This document shows, piece by piece, positions 51,061 to 60,387 of a stretch of DNA of 64,000 nt. The notes under the pieces were generated by a model. It saw only the letters and a list, made by a program, of their open reading frames with translations, was not told the DNA's origin and made no database searches. Each line of letters begins with the position of its first letter. The first letter of the stretch is position 1. Position numbers and translations under genes: made by a program. Source of the DNA: Spirosoma aureum (GTDB taxonomy: Bacteria; Bacteroidota; Bacteroidia; Cytophagales; Spirosomataceae); assembly GCF_011604685.1 (NCBI RefSeq), contig NZ_CP050063.1, positions 7,543,001 through 7,607,000 of the forward strand, read 5' to 3'.

Positions 51061-54000
51061 TCACATACCAATACTTTTCACCGTCTTTGTTTTTAACAAT
51101 ACATCTAGTTCTGCCATTTGCTTGTCCAGATCAGCAGACAATTCTTCATATACTTTGTAAGAACCGTCTGTAGGTTTAGCATCGCCGTTTTCCACACTCC
51201 GCCATAGCGAAGCCAGTCGATTGTTCAGTTTGATTGGAAAGTTCAATGGGTCCTGTCCACTCTGGTTCCGAATTTGATATAGATTCTCTTCAATAATACT
51301 TAGCTGTTCTTTCAGCTTTCTATTAGACGGACTGTCGGGTTGTTTGGACAGCTTTTCTTTTAGCGTCCTTATCTGAATTACCGCTTCGTTTGCTTTACTG
51401 GTCTGGTCACGCAGTTTCATCGCCATCTTGAATTGCTCATCAACATCGGCGGTGGTAACACCCTTTAACCGGGGATCGAGTCTGATCTCGAAGGGCTGTG
51501 TAAATGATTGATCGCCCACGGTTAGCCGGACCTGATATTGACCCGGTAAGGCCAATGGACCCGACGTTGGACGTGCTCCCCACATGATCATGCCTTTGAA
51601 GTAAGTAGCTCCCGGATATCGGAGATCCCATTCGTACCGATTCAACCCAGCGGCCGTTGTCGGCAATTTGACCTTTGGTTTCCCGGCATCATCGTCGTCA
51701 TCCTCATTGTCTTTGGGGTTCGTTGGTTTATTGCCCTTAAATGACTGTATAATCGCTCCGGCAGCATCCAGGATTTCGATTTTAAGACTGTCGACCTGTT
51801 TAGCTAAATAATACTGAAATACGGCTGGCTGTACCCTTCTGACTGCATAATAAGGCTTAAACAGATGAACTGGTTTCTTGGCCAGATCGGACGTAAACTC
51901 GCGAACGGGTGCAATATCGTCCAGTATATAGATCGACCGACCATGCGTACCAAGTACAACATCTTTTTCCGTAACCTGAATATCGGCAATCTGCGTATCA
52001 GGCAATTTAAACTGAAGTGGTTGCCAGGTATCGCCATCGTTAAATGAAACCCAGACACCATGTTCCATCCCCGCATAAAGCAGCCCAGGGCGCGTGATAT
52101 CCTCCCGAATCGTGTGGGCAAAATCATCAGATTGAAGCCCGGTAATGATCTTTTTCCAGGTTTTGCCGTAATCATTCGTTTTGTAGATGTAAGGCGTCCG
52201 ATCATCCATCTGATAGCGTTTGGCGGCTACATAGGCAGTTCCGGGTTTGTGATGCGAGGCTTCTATAATACTCACACGGGTGTGCTTAGGCAAGTCTGGC
52301 GGGGTAATATTCTGCCAGGTTTTGCCATGATCGCGCGTTATATGAATCAGACCATCGTCCGAACCGGCCCATATCGTGTTGACATCGTGGTAAGAAGGAG
52401 CAAGCGCAAATACGGTTGCGTAGATTTCAGGACCGTTCATGTCCATAGTAATAACCCCACCGCTTTTGCCAAGTGTCGTTGTATCCGCTAACGTTAAATC
52501 TGGGCTGATTTTTTCCCAACTCTGACCTTCACTGGTTGATACCCAAACGTGTTGAGAACAGACATATAAGCGGTTTGGGTCTTTGGGAGAAAACACAATT
52601 GGGTATGTCCACTGCCAGCGCTCAGGAAGTGCACTGGCCGGCTCACCCGAAAAGAAACGAGGATACACCTGCACATCACGGGTTTGCCCGGTCGATCGGT
52701 CGTAGCGGGTTAATAATGCTCCTTGACTACCTGCATAAAAGATATCAGGGTTCTTAGGGTCCTGGGCAATATAACCGCTTTCTCCTCCACCTACTTCATA
52801 CATCCATTCTGCTTTTTTAATGCTATTGCTCTTTACCAGTTTATTCGTCCAGCCCTCACTCGCAACAGCTACAGTTGTGTTATCCTGTTGTGCCCCTGCA
52901 ATGTGATAAGGAAAATCGCTGGTCGCGGTAATGTGATACAATTGGGCCGTTGGAAAGTTCTCGTCGGTCCAGGTTTTGCCGCCATTGACCGAAACCGCTC
53001 CTCCGCCGTCATTAGAGGTAATCATGCGGGTAGAGTCGGCGGGGTCAATCCATAGATCGTGATTATCTCCGTGAGGTACGGTAATTGATTTGTTGAACTT
53101 GACGCCACCATCCGTCGATTTGTAAAAGTTAACATTCAGGCAGTAGACACCATTTTTGTCGAGTGGATCGGCATAAATACGAGAATAATAAAAGGCACGC
53201 TGGCGCAATTTCCGTTCGTCATTGACGTGCTTCCAGGTCATTCCAGCATCATCTGAGCGGTAAACACCACCATCTTCTGCTTCCACAATTGCCCAGACCC
53301 GGTTTGGATCGACTGGTGAGACAGTTACCCCAATCTTACCGACAGTTCCTTTTGGCATACCTGGTTTACGAGTTAATTCGGTCCAGGTATCTCCTCCATC
53401 CGTGGATTTGAACAGGCCTGACGCACCGCCACCACCCCACATTTTCCAGGGTTTCCGGTAGACTTCCCAAATCGAGGCATAAAGAACGTTTGGGTTCTTT
53501 CGGTCAATGATTACATCTACTCCTCCTGCCTTATCACCCTTATAAAGTACTTTTTTCCAGGTTTTCCCCCCGTCATTCGTTCTGAAAATGCCGCGTTCCT
53601 CATTCGGGCCATAGGGGTGACCAAGTGCCGCTACGAATACAATATCTGGATTTGTTGGATGTATTCGAACACGAGCAATCGCCTGCGTATTTTTCAGACC
53701 GATATTAGTCCAGGTCTTACCAGCATTGGTTGTTTTGTAGACGCCATCTCCCTGCATGATGTTTCCTCGCAACTGGGTTTCGCCAGTTCCAATGTAAACT
53801 ATATCTGGATTGGACTCTGCCACGGCTACCGCTCCTACCGACGAGCTCTTTAGCTGACCATCTGTGACGGGTGCCCAACTTTGGCCACCATCGGTAGTTT
53901 TCCACAATCCACCGCCCACTGCACCAAAATAATATTCCTGTTTGCGGCTGGGCGAACCTGCTGCGCCCAGCGACCGCCCACCTCGGGTAGGCCCAATATT

Positions 54001-54129
54001 GCGCCAGGCCATGCCTTTAAAAACAGGATTAACTGCTGTATCGGTGGGGATCGAGGCCTGTGCCCATGCCGGACTATTTACGAATGAATTGGCAACAATG
54101 CCGATAAAAAATAAAACTATGTACTTCAT
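51061..54129 (-). CDS. Large secreted BNR/sortilin-like propeller protein (paralogue 1)
   Basis: From the ATG at 54129 the protein has 1022 residues with a signal peptide (MKYIVLFFIGIVANSFVNSP, cut after WAQA); 35 upstream residues are rejected. Residues about 40-740 carry many Asp-box motifs (KTTDGGQSW, KTTNAGKTW, RTNDGGKTW, KSTDGGDTW). These mark BNR blades of a VPS10/sortilin-like ten-bladed propeller. A beta domain (YEWDLRYPGATYFKGMIMWG) and a helical coiled-coil tail (about 930-1020) follow. Often annotated as a glycosyl hydrolase, but no catalytic pair is evident. It heads the minus-strand haem operon and is inferred to bind a protein or glycan ligand at the cell surface. Confidence 0.88.
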   Translation of the reverse strand: MKYIVLFFIGIVANSFVNSPAWAQASIPTDTAVNPVFKGMAWRNIGPTRGGRSLGAAGSPSRKQEYYFGAVGGGLWKTTDGGQSWAPVTDGQLKSSSVGAVAVAESNPDIVYIGTGETQLRGNIMQGDGVYKTTNAGKTWTNIGLKNTQAIARVRIHPTNPDIVFVAALGHPYGPNEERGIFRTNDGGKTWKKVLYKGDKAGGVDVIIDRKNPNVLYASIWEVYRKPWKMWGGGGASGLFKSTDGGDTWTELTRKPGMPKGTVGKIGVTVSPVDPNRVWAIVEAEDGGVYRSDDAGMTWKHVNDERKLRQRAFYYSRIYADPLDKNGVYCLNVNFYKSTDGGVKFNKSITVPHGDNHDLWIDPADSTRMITSNDGGGAVSVNGGKTWTDENFPTAQLYHITATSDFPYHIAGAQQDNTTVAVASEGWTNKLVKSNSIKKAEWMYEVGGGESGYIAQDPKNPDIFYAGSQGALLTRYDRSTGQTRDVQVYPRFFSGEPASALPERWQWTYPIVFSPKDPNRLYVCSQHVWVSTSEGQSWEKISPDLTLADTTTLGKSGGVITMDMNGPEIYATVFALAPSYHDVNTIWAGSDDGLIHITRDHGKTWQNITPPDLPKHTRVSIIEASHHKPGTAYVAAKRYQMDDRTPYIYKTNDYGKTWKKIITGLQSDDFAHTIREDITRPGLLYAGMEHGVWVSFNDGDTWQPLQFKLPDTQIADIQVTEKDVVLGTHGRSIYILDDIAPVREFTSDLAKKPVHLFKPYYAVRRVQPAVFQYYLAKQVDSLKIEILDAAGAIIQSFKGNKPTNPKDNEDDDDDAGKPKVKLPTTAAGLNRYEWDLRYPGATYFKGMIMWGARPTSGPLALPGQYQVRLTVGDQSFTQPFEIRLDPRLKGVTTADVDEQFKMAMKLRDQTSKANEAVIQIRTLKEKLSKQPDSPSNRKLKEQLSIIEENLYQIRNQSGQDPLNFPIKLNNRLASLWRSVENGDAKPTDGSYKVYEELSADLDKQMAELDVLLKTKTVKSIGM

Positions 54130-54543
54130 TGGTTGAGTAGGGTTTTGACAAAATATGGACTCATAAAGCCGTTTGAGCGCATCAACTCGCGAGACAATCG
54201 GTAGGAAATAGCGAATAAGATCAAAAGCAAACAAACTTAGGCAAGTCCTCTACCATTTCACAATAGGCTAACAGAGAAACAAATTCTCAATTTCACCAAT
54301 ACGCCATATTTTAATTTAAACTAATTCTTCTTTACTGCCTATTTATTTTTATTTGAGGCCTAAAAACAAAATAAATATCAGTTGAATGCAAAATTTTTTG
54401 AAAAGAATATCGTCTGGGTGCATAGCTTTATGAAATTAAAAAATGATTAAAAATCTTAATACACCTTAAGTGGTCTCTAGTAAAAACTCAGGCACAAAAC
54501 AGCTTGTCGCGATTACCGAGCCAAGCATTTCTAAGTTATTCCT
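54130..54543. other. Shared control region of the two divergent haem units
   Basis: This 414-nt A/T-rich region lies between the two BNR/TonB operons. It contains the 38-bp near-palindrome at 54340-54377. No coding frame is seen. Promoters should lie on both sides, but no clean TAnnTTTG pair was found. Confidence 0.5.
54340..54377. promoter_or_regulatory. 38-bp near-palindrome, candidate operator
   Basis: TATTTATTTT at the left end and AAAATAAATA at the right end are exact complements. The centre is the palindrome AGGCCT. Of 19 half-site positions, 16 match. It sits 210 nt upstream of the minus-strand ATG and 166 nt upstream of the plus-strand ATG. It could bind an iron-responsive regulator. 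Confidence 0.5.
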
Positions 54544-56958
54544 ATGAATTATGTCCTCTATTTGCTGATCAGTCTTTGCTCTTTTGAACTATTAGCACAA
54601 CCAATCCAAGTGCAGGATAAAGGCACACTTCAGCCCATCGAAAATGTAGAAATCAGAAAGGCCGGATCCGGATTGGCGACACTTTACTTTACCAATCGCC
54701 TGGGAATCGCGGATATTACCAGTGCGTCAGATTCTGATACGCTGGTTTTTCAGCACATAGGTTATCGAACAGCTAAGTTTACGCTGGCTCAGATTCGCGC
54801 GACGAACTTCATTGTACTGGTAGCGGAAAAGCAACGGGAGTTAAACGAAGTGATCGTCGCTGCCAATCGTACAACAGAACTTCAATCACGCGTTGCGCAG
54901 CCCATCCGCGTATTTACGCGCAACGAACTACGTTTTTTGAATCAGCCAACTATGGCTGAGGTATTGCAGCAAAGTGGCCATGTATTGGTCCAGAAAAGCC
55001 AGTTGGGTGGGGGTAGCCCAATTCTTCGCGGGTTTGAAGCCAATAAAGTCCTGATTGTGGTCGATGGGGTACGAATGAACAATGCCATTTTTCGGGGTGG
55101 GCATTTACAGAATATCCTGACAGTCGACAACGCCAGTGTCGACCGAATGGAAATAGCCATGGGGCCAGGTTCTGTTGTTTATGGCAGTGATGCATTGGGG
55201 GGCGTTATTTACGTTCAAACGCTGACACCCAAACTGAGTAATTCGGGCACAATCGCCCTAAACGCTACTGGTTTTGTTCGGTATGGTAGCGCGATGAAGG
55301 AGAAAACAGTTCACGCGGACTGGAATCTTGGCTTTCGGAAGTGGGCGCTTGCAACCAGCATAACCGCATCTGATTTTGGAGATCTTCGTCAGGGTGCCCA
55401 GCGCAACGATGATATTGGACAGTTGGGTTTGCGACCTTTCTATGCTGGCTTCGAAAATAAAACCGATGTTAAGTTAACCAACCCAGACCCGAATGTCCAG
55501 GTGTCTTCCGGCTATAAACAGATTGACCTGTTGCAGAAAGTGCTGTTTCAACCTAATGATCGGACGCATCATCTCTTGAATATTCAGTATTCGACAAGCA
55601 CCGATATTCCGCGCTATGACCGATTGACCGAAACCGACGCCAGTGGAAACCTGAGCCATGCTCAGTGGTTTTACGGCCCACAGAAACGCCTGTTAACTTC
55701 CTATGGGCTGACCAAAAAGTTTACAGCTGGCATCACCGACGAACTGAATGTAATAGCGGCATATCAGTCCATAGAGGAAAGCCGTCATAACCGCCGATTC
55801 GGGAATTATGGACTGCAACACCGCGTAGAACAAGTAAATGTTTGGACACTGAATGCCGATTTGAAAAAGAAACTCGCCACGAACCATACCTTGCGCTATG
55901 GCCTGGAAGGAACGTATAATACCGTTCGGTCAACAGCTTACCGGGAAAATGTTCAAACCGGCAAGATTGACCCACTGGATACCCGATACCCCGATGGAGG
56001 AGCCAATACGCAATCGCTGTCGGGTTATGTTTCAGGAACGATGGATGTAAGTGACCGATCAACGATGACCTATGGTGCCCGGTATGCCTACAACCGATTA
56101 TTTGCCAAATTCAATGATAAAACGTTTTTCCCCTTTCCCTTCAACGACATTACTCAACAGTCGGGTGCGTTGACGGGTAGTCTTGGCTGGGTAACCCGTC
56201 TCCCAGGCGAATGGCGGTTGGCAGGTTCGCTCTCATCGGGTTATCGCGTGCCGAATGTCGATGATCTGGCCAAAGTATTTGAGTCGGTGGCTGGTACACT
56301 CATTGTCCCGAATCCGAATTTAAAACCAGAGCGAACCTACTCACTGGATGCGGGTGTTCGCAAACAACTAATAGACCGGATCACATTGGAAGTGGAAGGA
56401 TTCTATACGGTTTATAACAACGCCATAACCACGCAGGCTGGCACCCTTAACGGGCAAACTCAAATCGACTACAATGGGCGAACCAGTCGAATTGTTATGC
56501 AGGGCAATTCGCAGCAGGCCCGATTATATGGTGTGAATACCCAGCTAACGGCCGAGCTTTCGTCATCACTAACAATTTTCGGCACCCTGACCTATACACG
56601 AGGTCGCATTTTGACCGACACAACGGCCTATCCTCTGGATCACATCCCACCAATTTACGGAAAGGGTGGCCTCCGCTTAACCATCAAACAATTTCAGGTA
56701 GAAGCAAATGTATTATTCAATGGCTGGAAACGGTTAAGTGATTACAATTTGGTTGGCGAAGATAACATTGCCTATGCTACTTCGCTGGGTATGCCAGCCT
56801 GGCAAACAATTAACTTAAGGGCTAGCTATCAAGTAAATCGGCATCTGCAGATTCAGGCTTCACTGGAAAATATTCTGGATCGAAATTATCGGGTTTTCGC
56901 GTCAGGTATCAGTGCACCGGGTCGAAACCTAGTGCTTAGTTTACGAGGAACGTTGTAA
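54544..56958 (+). CDS. TonB-dependent receptor of the haem-receptor type
   Basis: The 804-residue protein has a signal peptide (about 1-18, cut after LAQ). A degenerate carboxypeptidase-regulatory domain (about 20-90) precedes the plug (ILRGFEANKVLIVVDGVRMN, MGPGSVVYGSDALGGVIYV) and a 22-strand barrel. YRVP near residue 574 and PNPNLKPE near 595 echo the FRAP/NPNL boxes of haem receptors. No His lies between them, where haem receptors usually carry one, so the ligand may not be free haem. It heads the plus-strand unit with the second and third BNR genes. Confidence 0.92.
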   Translation: MNYVLYLLISLCSFELLAQPIQVQDKGTLQPIENVEIRKAGSGLATLYFTNRLGIADITSASDSDTLVFQHIGYRTAKFTLAQIRATNFIVLVAEKQRELNEVIVAANRTTELQSRVAQPIRVFTRNELRFLNQPTMAEVLQQSGHVLVQKSQLGGGSPILRGFEANKVLIVVDGVRMNNAIFRGGHLQNILTVDNASVDRMEIAMGPGSVVYGSDALGGVIYVQTLTPKLSNSGTIALNATGFVRYGSAMKEKTVHADWNLGFRKWALATSITASDFGDLRQGAQRNDDIGQLGLRPFYAGFENKTDVKLTNPDPNVQVSSGYKQIDLLQKVLFQPNDRTHHLLNIQYSTSTDIPRYDRLTETDASGNLSHAQWFYGPQKRLLTSYGLTKKFTAGITDELNVIAAYQSIEESRHNRRFGNYGLQHRVEQVNVWTLNADLKKKLATNHTLRYGLEGTYNTVRSTAYRENVQTGKIDPLDTRYPDGGANTQSLSGYVSGTMDVSDRSTMTYGARYAYNRLFAKFNDKTFFPFPFNDITQQSGALTGSLGWVTRLPGEWRLAGSLSSGYRVPNVDDLAKVFESVAGTLIVPNPNLKPERTYSLDAGVRKQLIDRITLEVEGFYTVYNNAITTQAGTLNGQTQIDYNGRTSRIVMQGNSQQARLYGVNTQLTAELSSSLTIFGTLTYTRGRILTDTTAYPLDHIPPIYGKGGLRLTIKQFQVEANVLFNGWKRLSDYNLVGEDNIAYATSLGMPAWQTINLRASYQVNRHLQIQASLENILDRNYRVFASGISAPGRNLVLSLRGTL

Positions 56959-57012
56959 ATAATGCATAGAATGGCAGAATTAATGCCCAGTTATGCCATT
57001 CCATGCATTATT
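56958..57012 (+). terminator. 19-bp hairpin after the TonB receptor gene
   Basis: AATAATGCATAGAATGGCA (56958-56976) and TGCCATTCCATGCATTATT (56994-57012) pair with one mismatch; the first base belongs to the stop codon. The next gene starts at 57044, so it is intercistronic and may limit read-through. Confidence 0.65.
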
Positions 57013-57043
57013 TTGCACTATCGCAAACTAACCAAATCTTTTT

Positions 57044-60000
57044 ATGGTAAATCGAAGATTTACTGTCAGTATTAGTACTTTATTGCTACTGGTATTGTTG
57101 CCTGGTTTTGTACTCGCTCAACGGAAAGCGAAACCAGTTATAAAGCCCAAGACACCTCAGACTTCTGACAGCCTTATCAATGCAATGCGATGGCGCAACA
57201 TTGGTCCCTTTCGGGCAGGCCGGGCCTTGGGCGTTGCTGGTCATCCGAATCAGCCCCTAACCTACTATTTTGGCGCAACCGGTGGAGGTGTCTGGAAAAC
57301 GACCGACGGAGGAGGCAACTGGACGATGGTTTCAGATACTACTTTCAAGTCCAGTTCTGTAGGCGCAATTGGTGTAGCGCCTTCCGACCCCAACATTGTG
57401 TATGTCGGGATGGGAGAGTCTGATATTCGAAGTAACATTGCCAACGGTGATGGTGTCTATAAGTCAACTGATGCCGGCAAAACGTGGAAGCATGTTGGTC
57501 TGAAGATGGCCGACGCCATCGGTAATGTTGAGATCCATCCGCAAAATCCCGACGTTGTTTACGTAGCGGCACTGGGTAATCCATTTGCACCCAATAAAGA
57601 AAGAGGAGTATTTCGCACAACCGATGGAGGTAAAACCTGGAAAGCGGTACTCACCAAAAACGACAGTACCGGGGCAGCCACTGTGAAAATTGACCCCAAT
57701 AATCCGTCGATTATCTATGCCTCAATGTGGCAGGCATACCGTAACAGTTATAAGATGAGTAGTGGCGGGCCCGGAAGCGGTCTGTTTAAATCCACAGATG
57801 GAGGAGACACCTGGGTAAACCTGAGTAACAAGCCCGGTATGCCAAAGGGAATACTGGGCAAAATCGGGATTGTCGTTTCACCGGCTAACTCGAATCGTCT
57901 TTACGCTATGGTCGAAAACGCCAAAGGTGGTTTATACCGCTCCGATGATGGTGGAGATACGTGGCAACTGATTAACGAGGACAAAAACTTGTGGCAACGC
58001 CCCTGGTACTACATGATGATGGGGGCTGATCCGCAGGATGAGAATGGATTGATTGTTCTGAACGTCAATGCCATGAAATCCTTTGATGGAGGCAAAACAT
58101 TCAAAGTTCTTGGTGTTCACCATGGGGATACGCACGATATCTGGTGGAACCCAAAAAATTCGCAGAACTTTATCATTGCCGATGATGGCGGTGCTGAAGT
58201 GACCTACAATGGTGGCGCTACCTTTTCAGACATCGACGTGCCGACCTGCCAGTTTTATCATGTTGCAGTGGATAATGATTTTCCATACAATCTATACGGT
58301 GCTCAACAGGATAATTCATCCATACGGATTGCTAGTCGCACGACGGGTTATTCCATTGGCAAATCCGATTGGTATGCAGTATCGGGTGGTGAATCAGGAT
58401 ACATAACGCCCGAACCCAATAACCCTGATGTAACGTATGGGGGCAGTTATGATGGTCTGATTACGCGCTACGACAAAAAGACGGATCAAAATCAAGTCAT
58501 CAATGTGTACCCGGAATACTTTATGGGATCGCCATCTTCGGCCCGGAAATACCGGTTTCAGTGGACATATCCCATTGTTTTCTCCCCACACGACAACAAA
58601 ACCCTGTACATTACCTCCCAGTATCTACACCGCAGTACCGACTATGGTCATTCGTGGGAGGATATAAGCCCGGATCTGACTCGCAATGATCCCAAAACTC
58701 AGGGCGATACTGGCGGCCCTATTACCAAAGACAACACCGGTGCCGAAACTTTTCCTACGATTTTCACTTTTGCTGAATCGCCTGTCGAGAAGAACGTATT
58801 CTGGGCGGGGTCAGACGATGGATTGATGCACATCAGCCGCGACGGTGCCAAAACCTGGCAGAACATCACCCCTCCAGCGTCAATGTTACCTGAATTGGCT
58901 ATTATGAGTATGGTCCATCCATCTGATCATACACCCGGTAAAGCCTATTTAGCGGCCAAACGCTATATGTCGGGCGATCGGACACCGTATATGTTCAAGA
59001 CAACCGATTATGGGAAGACCTGGATCGCTATCAAATCGGGTATTCCTGCTGATGAGCATTGCCATGTGATTCGTGAAGACCCCAATAAAGCCGGACTGTT
59101 ATTCGCCGGAACAGAGCGGGGCGTTTATGTATCGTTTAACGATGGCATTTCGTGGGAGAAGCTGAGTTTGAACTTGCCCGTTACCCCTGTTCGTGATCTA
59201 CAAATTCATAAGCGTGAAAAGGATCTGGTTATTGCAACGCATGGATTAGCCTTCTGGATTATGGACGATATCACACCCCTCCATGAGCTGATGGACTTAA
59301 AACAGGCAAATAAATCAGTGACTTCTGTTTACTTGTTCAAACCTCGCCATGCTTATCGGATGGATGGTGGAGCTGGAAGTCCCCGGCGTGGTACCCCGTT
59401 AGATGAAGGCGAAAATGCACCTAACGGGGTCATTACCCGCTATTATCTAAAAAGTAAACCGAAAAAGGAACTGCGCCTGGTATATATGACTACTTCAAAT
59501 GATACCATCATAACGTATTCAAATATAAAAGACAAAAAAGGACAGCCCTTTAAGGTCATGAATGAGTTTTATCAGGATGAAGTGGCACCGAAGTCGGGTA
59601 TGGCTACAGCAAATCCAGGCATGAACGTATTTGTCTGGGATATGCGCTACCCGGATGCAGCCACTGTTGAGGGAACCAACGTCATGTGGTCTGGTCGCGG
59701 AACTGGAGCTAAAGTCGTGCCGGGTAACTATAAGGTTCGACTTCTGCTAGGTGATTCGTTAATTGCGGAGCAACCTATCGAAATTCGGAAAGACCCGCGA
59801 CTGACGACAACGATTGCTGAGTTACAGGAACAGTTTGACTTACTGCAAAAAATAAATGGCAAGCTATCAGAAGCTCATAAGTCAATTAACCAGCTTCGGC
59901 AAATTCGGAACCAAATCAATACCTATACGAACGGCGTTAAAGAACCGAAAGTCGCGGAAAAATTCAAAAATGCAGCCAAACCTATTTTGGAGGAATTAGA

Positions 60001-60274
60001 CAAAATTGAATCCACGCTCATGCAGCCAAAGTCGAAAGCGGGTCAGGATGCGCTGGCTTACCCTATCCGCCTGAACGATAAGATGGCGGGAGTAGGTTCG
60101 GCTGTTTCATCTGCGGATGCAAAACCAACTAAGTCATCCTATGCCGTCTATGACGATCTGGCAAAGCAAATCGATACGGCGGTCAATAAGTTGAAAGAAG
60201 TAGTTAACACTCAGGTACCGACATTTAATAAGGTCGTAACCGAGCAGCAGGTGCCAGCCATTATTATTAATTAA
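57044..60274 (+). CDS. Large secreted BNR/sortilin-like propeller protein (paralogue 2)
   Basis: The 1076-residue protein has a signal peptide (about 1-27, cut after LAQ). The opening SLINAMRWRNIGPFRAGRAL closely follows paralogue 1 (FKGMAWRNIGPTRGGRSL). Asp-box motifs (KTTDGGGNW, KSTDAGKTW, RTTDGGKTW, KSTDGGDTW) mark the propeller. The C-terminal part repeats paralogue 1: WDMRYPDAATVEGTNVMWSG, then a helical tail with KSKAGQDALAYPIRLNDK. It differs by an insertion near 780-850 (GGAGSPRRGTPLDEGENAPN). It is inferred to be an exported or surface protein that works with the haem receptor. It follows that receptor gene after a hairpin. Confidence 0.9.
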   Translation: MVNRRFTVSISTLLLLVLLPGFVLAQRKAKPVIKPKTPQTSDSLINAMRWRNIGPFRAGRALGVAGHPNQPLTYYFGATGGGVWKTTDGGGNWTMVSDTTFKSSSVGAIGVAPSDPNIVYVGMGESDIRSNIANGDGVYKSTDAGKTWKHVGLKMADAIGNVEIHPQNPDVVYVAALGNPFAPNKERGVFRTTDGGKTWKAVLTKNDSTGAATVKIDPNNPSIIYASMWQAYRNSYKMSSGGPGSGLFKSTDGGDTWVNLSNKPGMPKGILGKIGIVVSPANSNRLYAMVENAKGGLYRSDDGGDTWQLINEDKNLWQRPWYYMMMGADPQDENGLIVLNVNAMKSFDGGKTFKVLGVHHGDTHDIWWNPKNSQNFIIADDGGAEVTYNGGATFSDIDVPTCQFYHVAVDNDFPYNLYGAQQDNSSIRIASRTTGYSIGKSDWYAVSGGESGYITPEPNNPDVTYGGSYDGLITRYDKKTDQNQVINVYPEYFMGSPSSARKYRFQWTYPIVFSPHDNKTLYITSQYLHRSTDYGHSWEDISPDLTRNDPKTQGDTGGPITKDNTGAETFPTIFTFAESPVEKNVFWAGSDDGLMHISRDGAKTWQNITPPASMLPELAIMSMVHPSDHTPGKAYLAAKRYMSGDRTPYMFKTTDYGKTWIAIKSGIPADEHCHVIREDPNKAGLLFAGTERGVYVSFNDGISWEKLSLNLPVTPVRDLQIHKREKDLVIATHGLAFWIMDDITPLHELMDLKQANKSVTSVYLFKPRHAYRMDGGAGSPRRGTPLDEGENAPNGVITRYYLKSKPKKELRLVYMTTSNDTIITYSNIKDKKGQPFKVMNEFYQDEVAPKSGMATANPGMNVFVWDMRYPDAATVEGTNVMWSGRGTGAKVVPGNYKVRLLLGDSLIAEQPIEIRKDPRLTTTIAELQEQFDLLQKINGKLSEAHKSINQLRQIRNQINTYTNGVKEPKVAEKFKNAAKPILEELDKIESTLMQPKSKAGQDALAYPIRLNDKMAGVGSAVSSADAKPTKSSYAVYDDLAKQIDTAVNKLKEVVNTQVPTFNKVVTEQQVPAIIIN

Positions 60275-60295
60275 CCTGGTTGTCAAAAAAAAGGG

Positions 60296-60346
60296 GAGCA
60301 GGATTAAGCAGGATAACCACGAAGAAAATCTTGTTTAACCCTGCTC
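60296..60346 (+). terminator. 12-bp imperfect hairpin
   Basis: GAGCAGGATTAA (60296-60307) and TTAACCCTGCTC (60335-60346) pair with one mismatch, between the second BNR gene and the PepSY gene. Confidence 0.45.
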
Positions 60347-60387
60347 ATCTTGTCTAAAAATACCATTGTTTCCTTTGTCATTATTCT

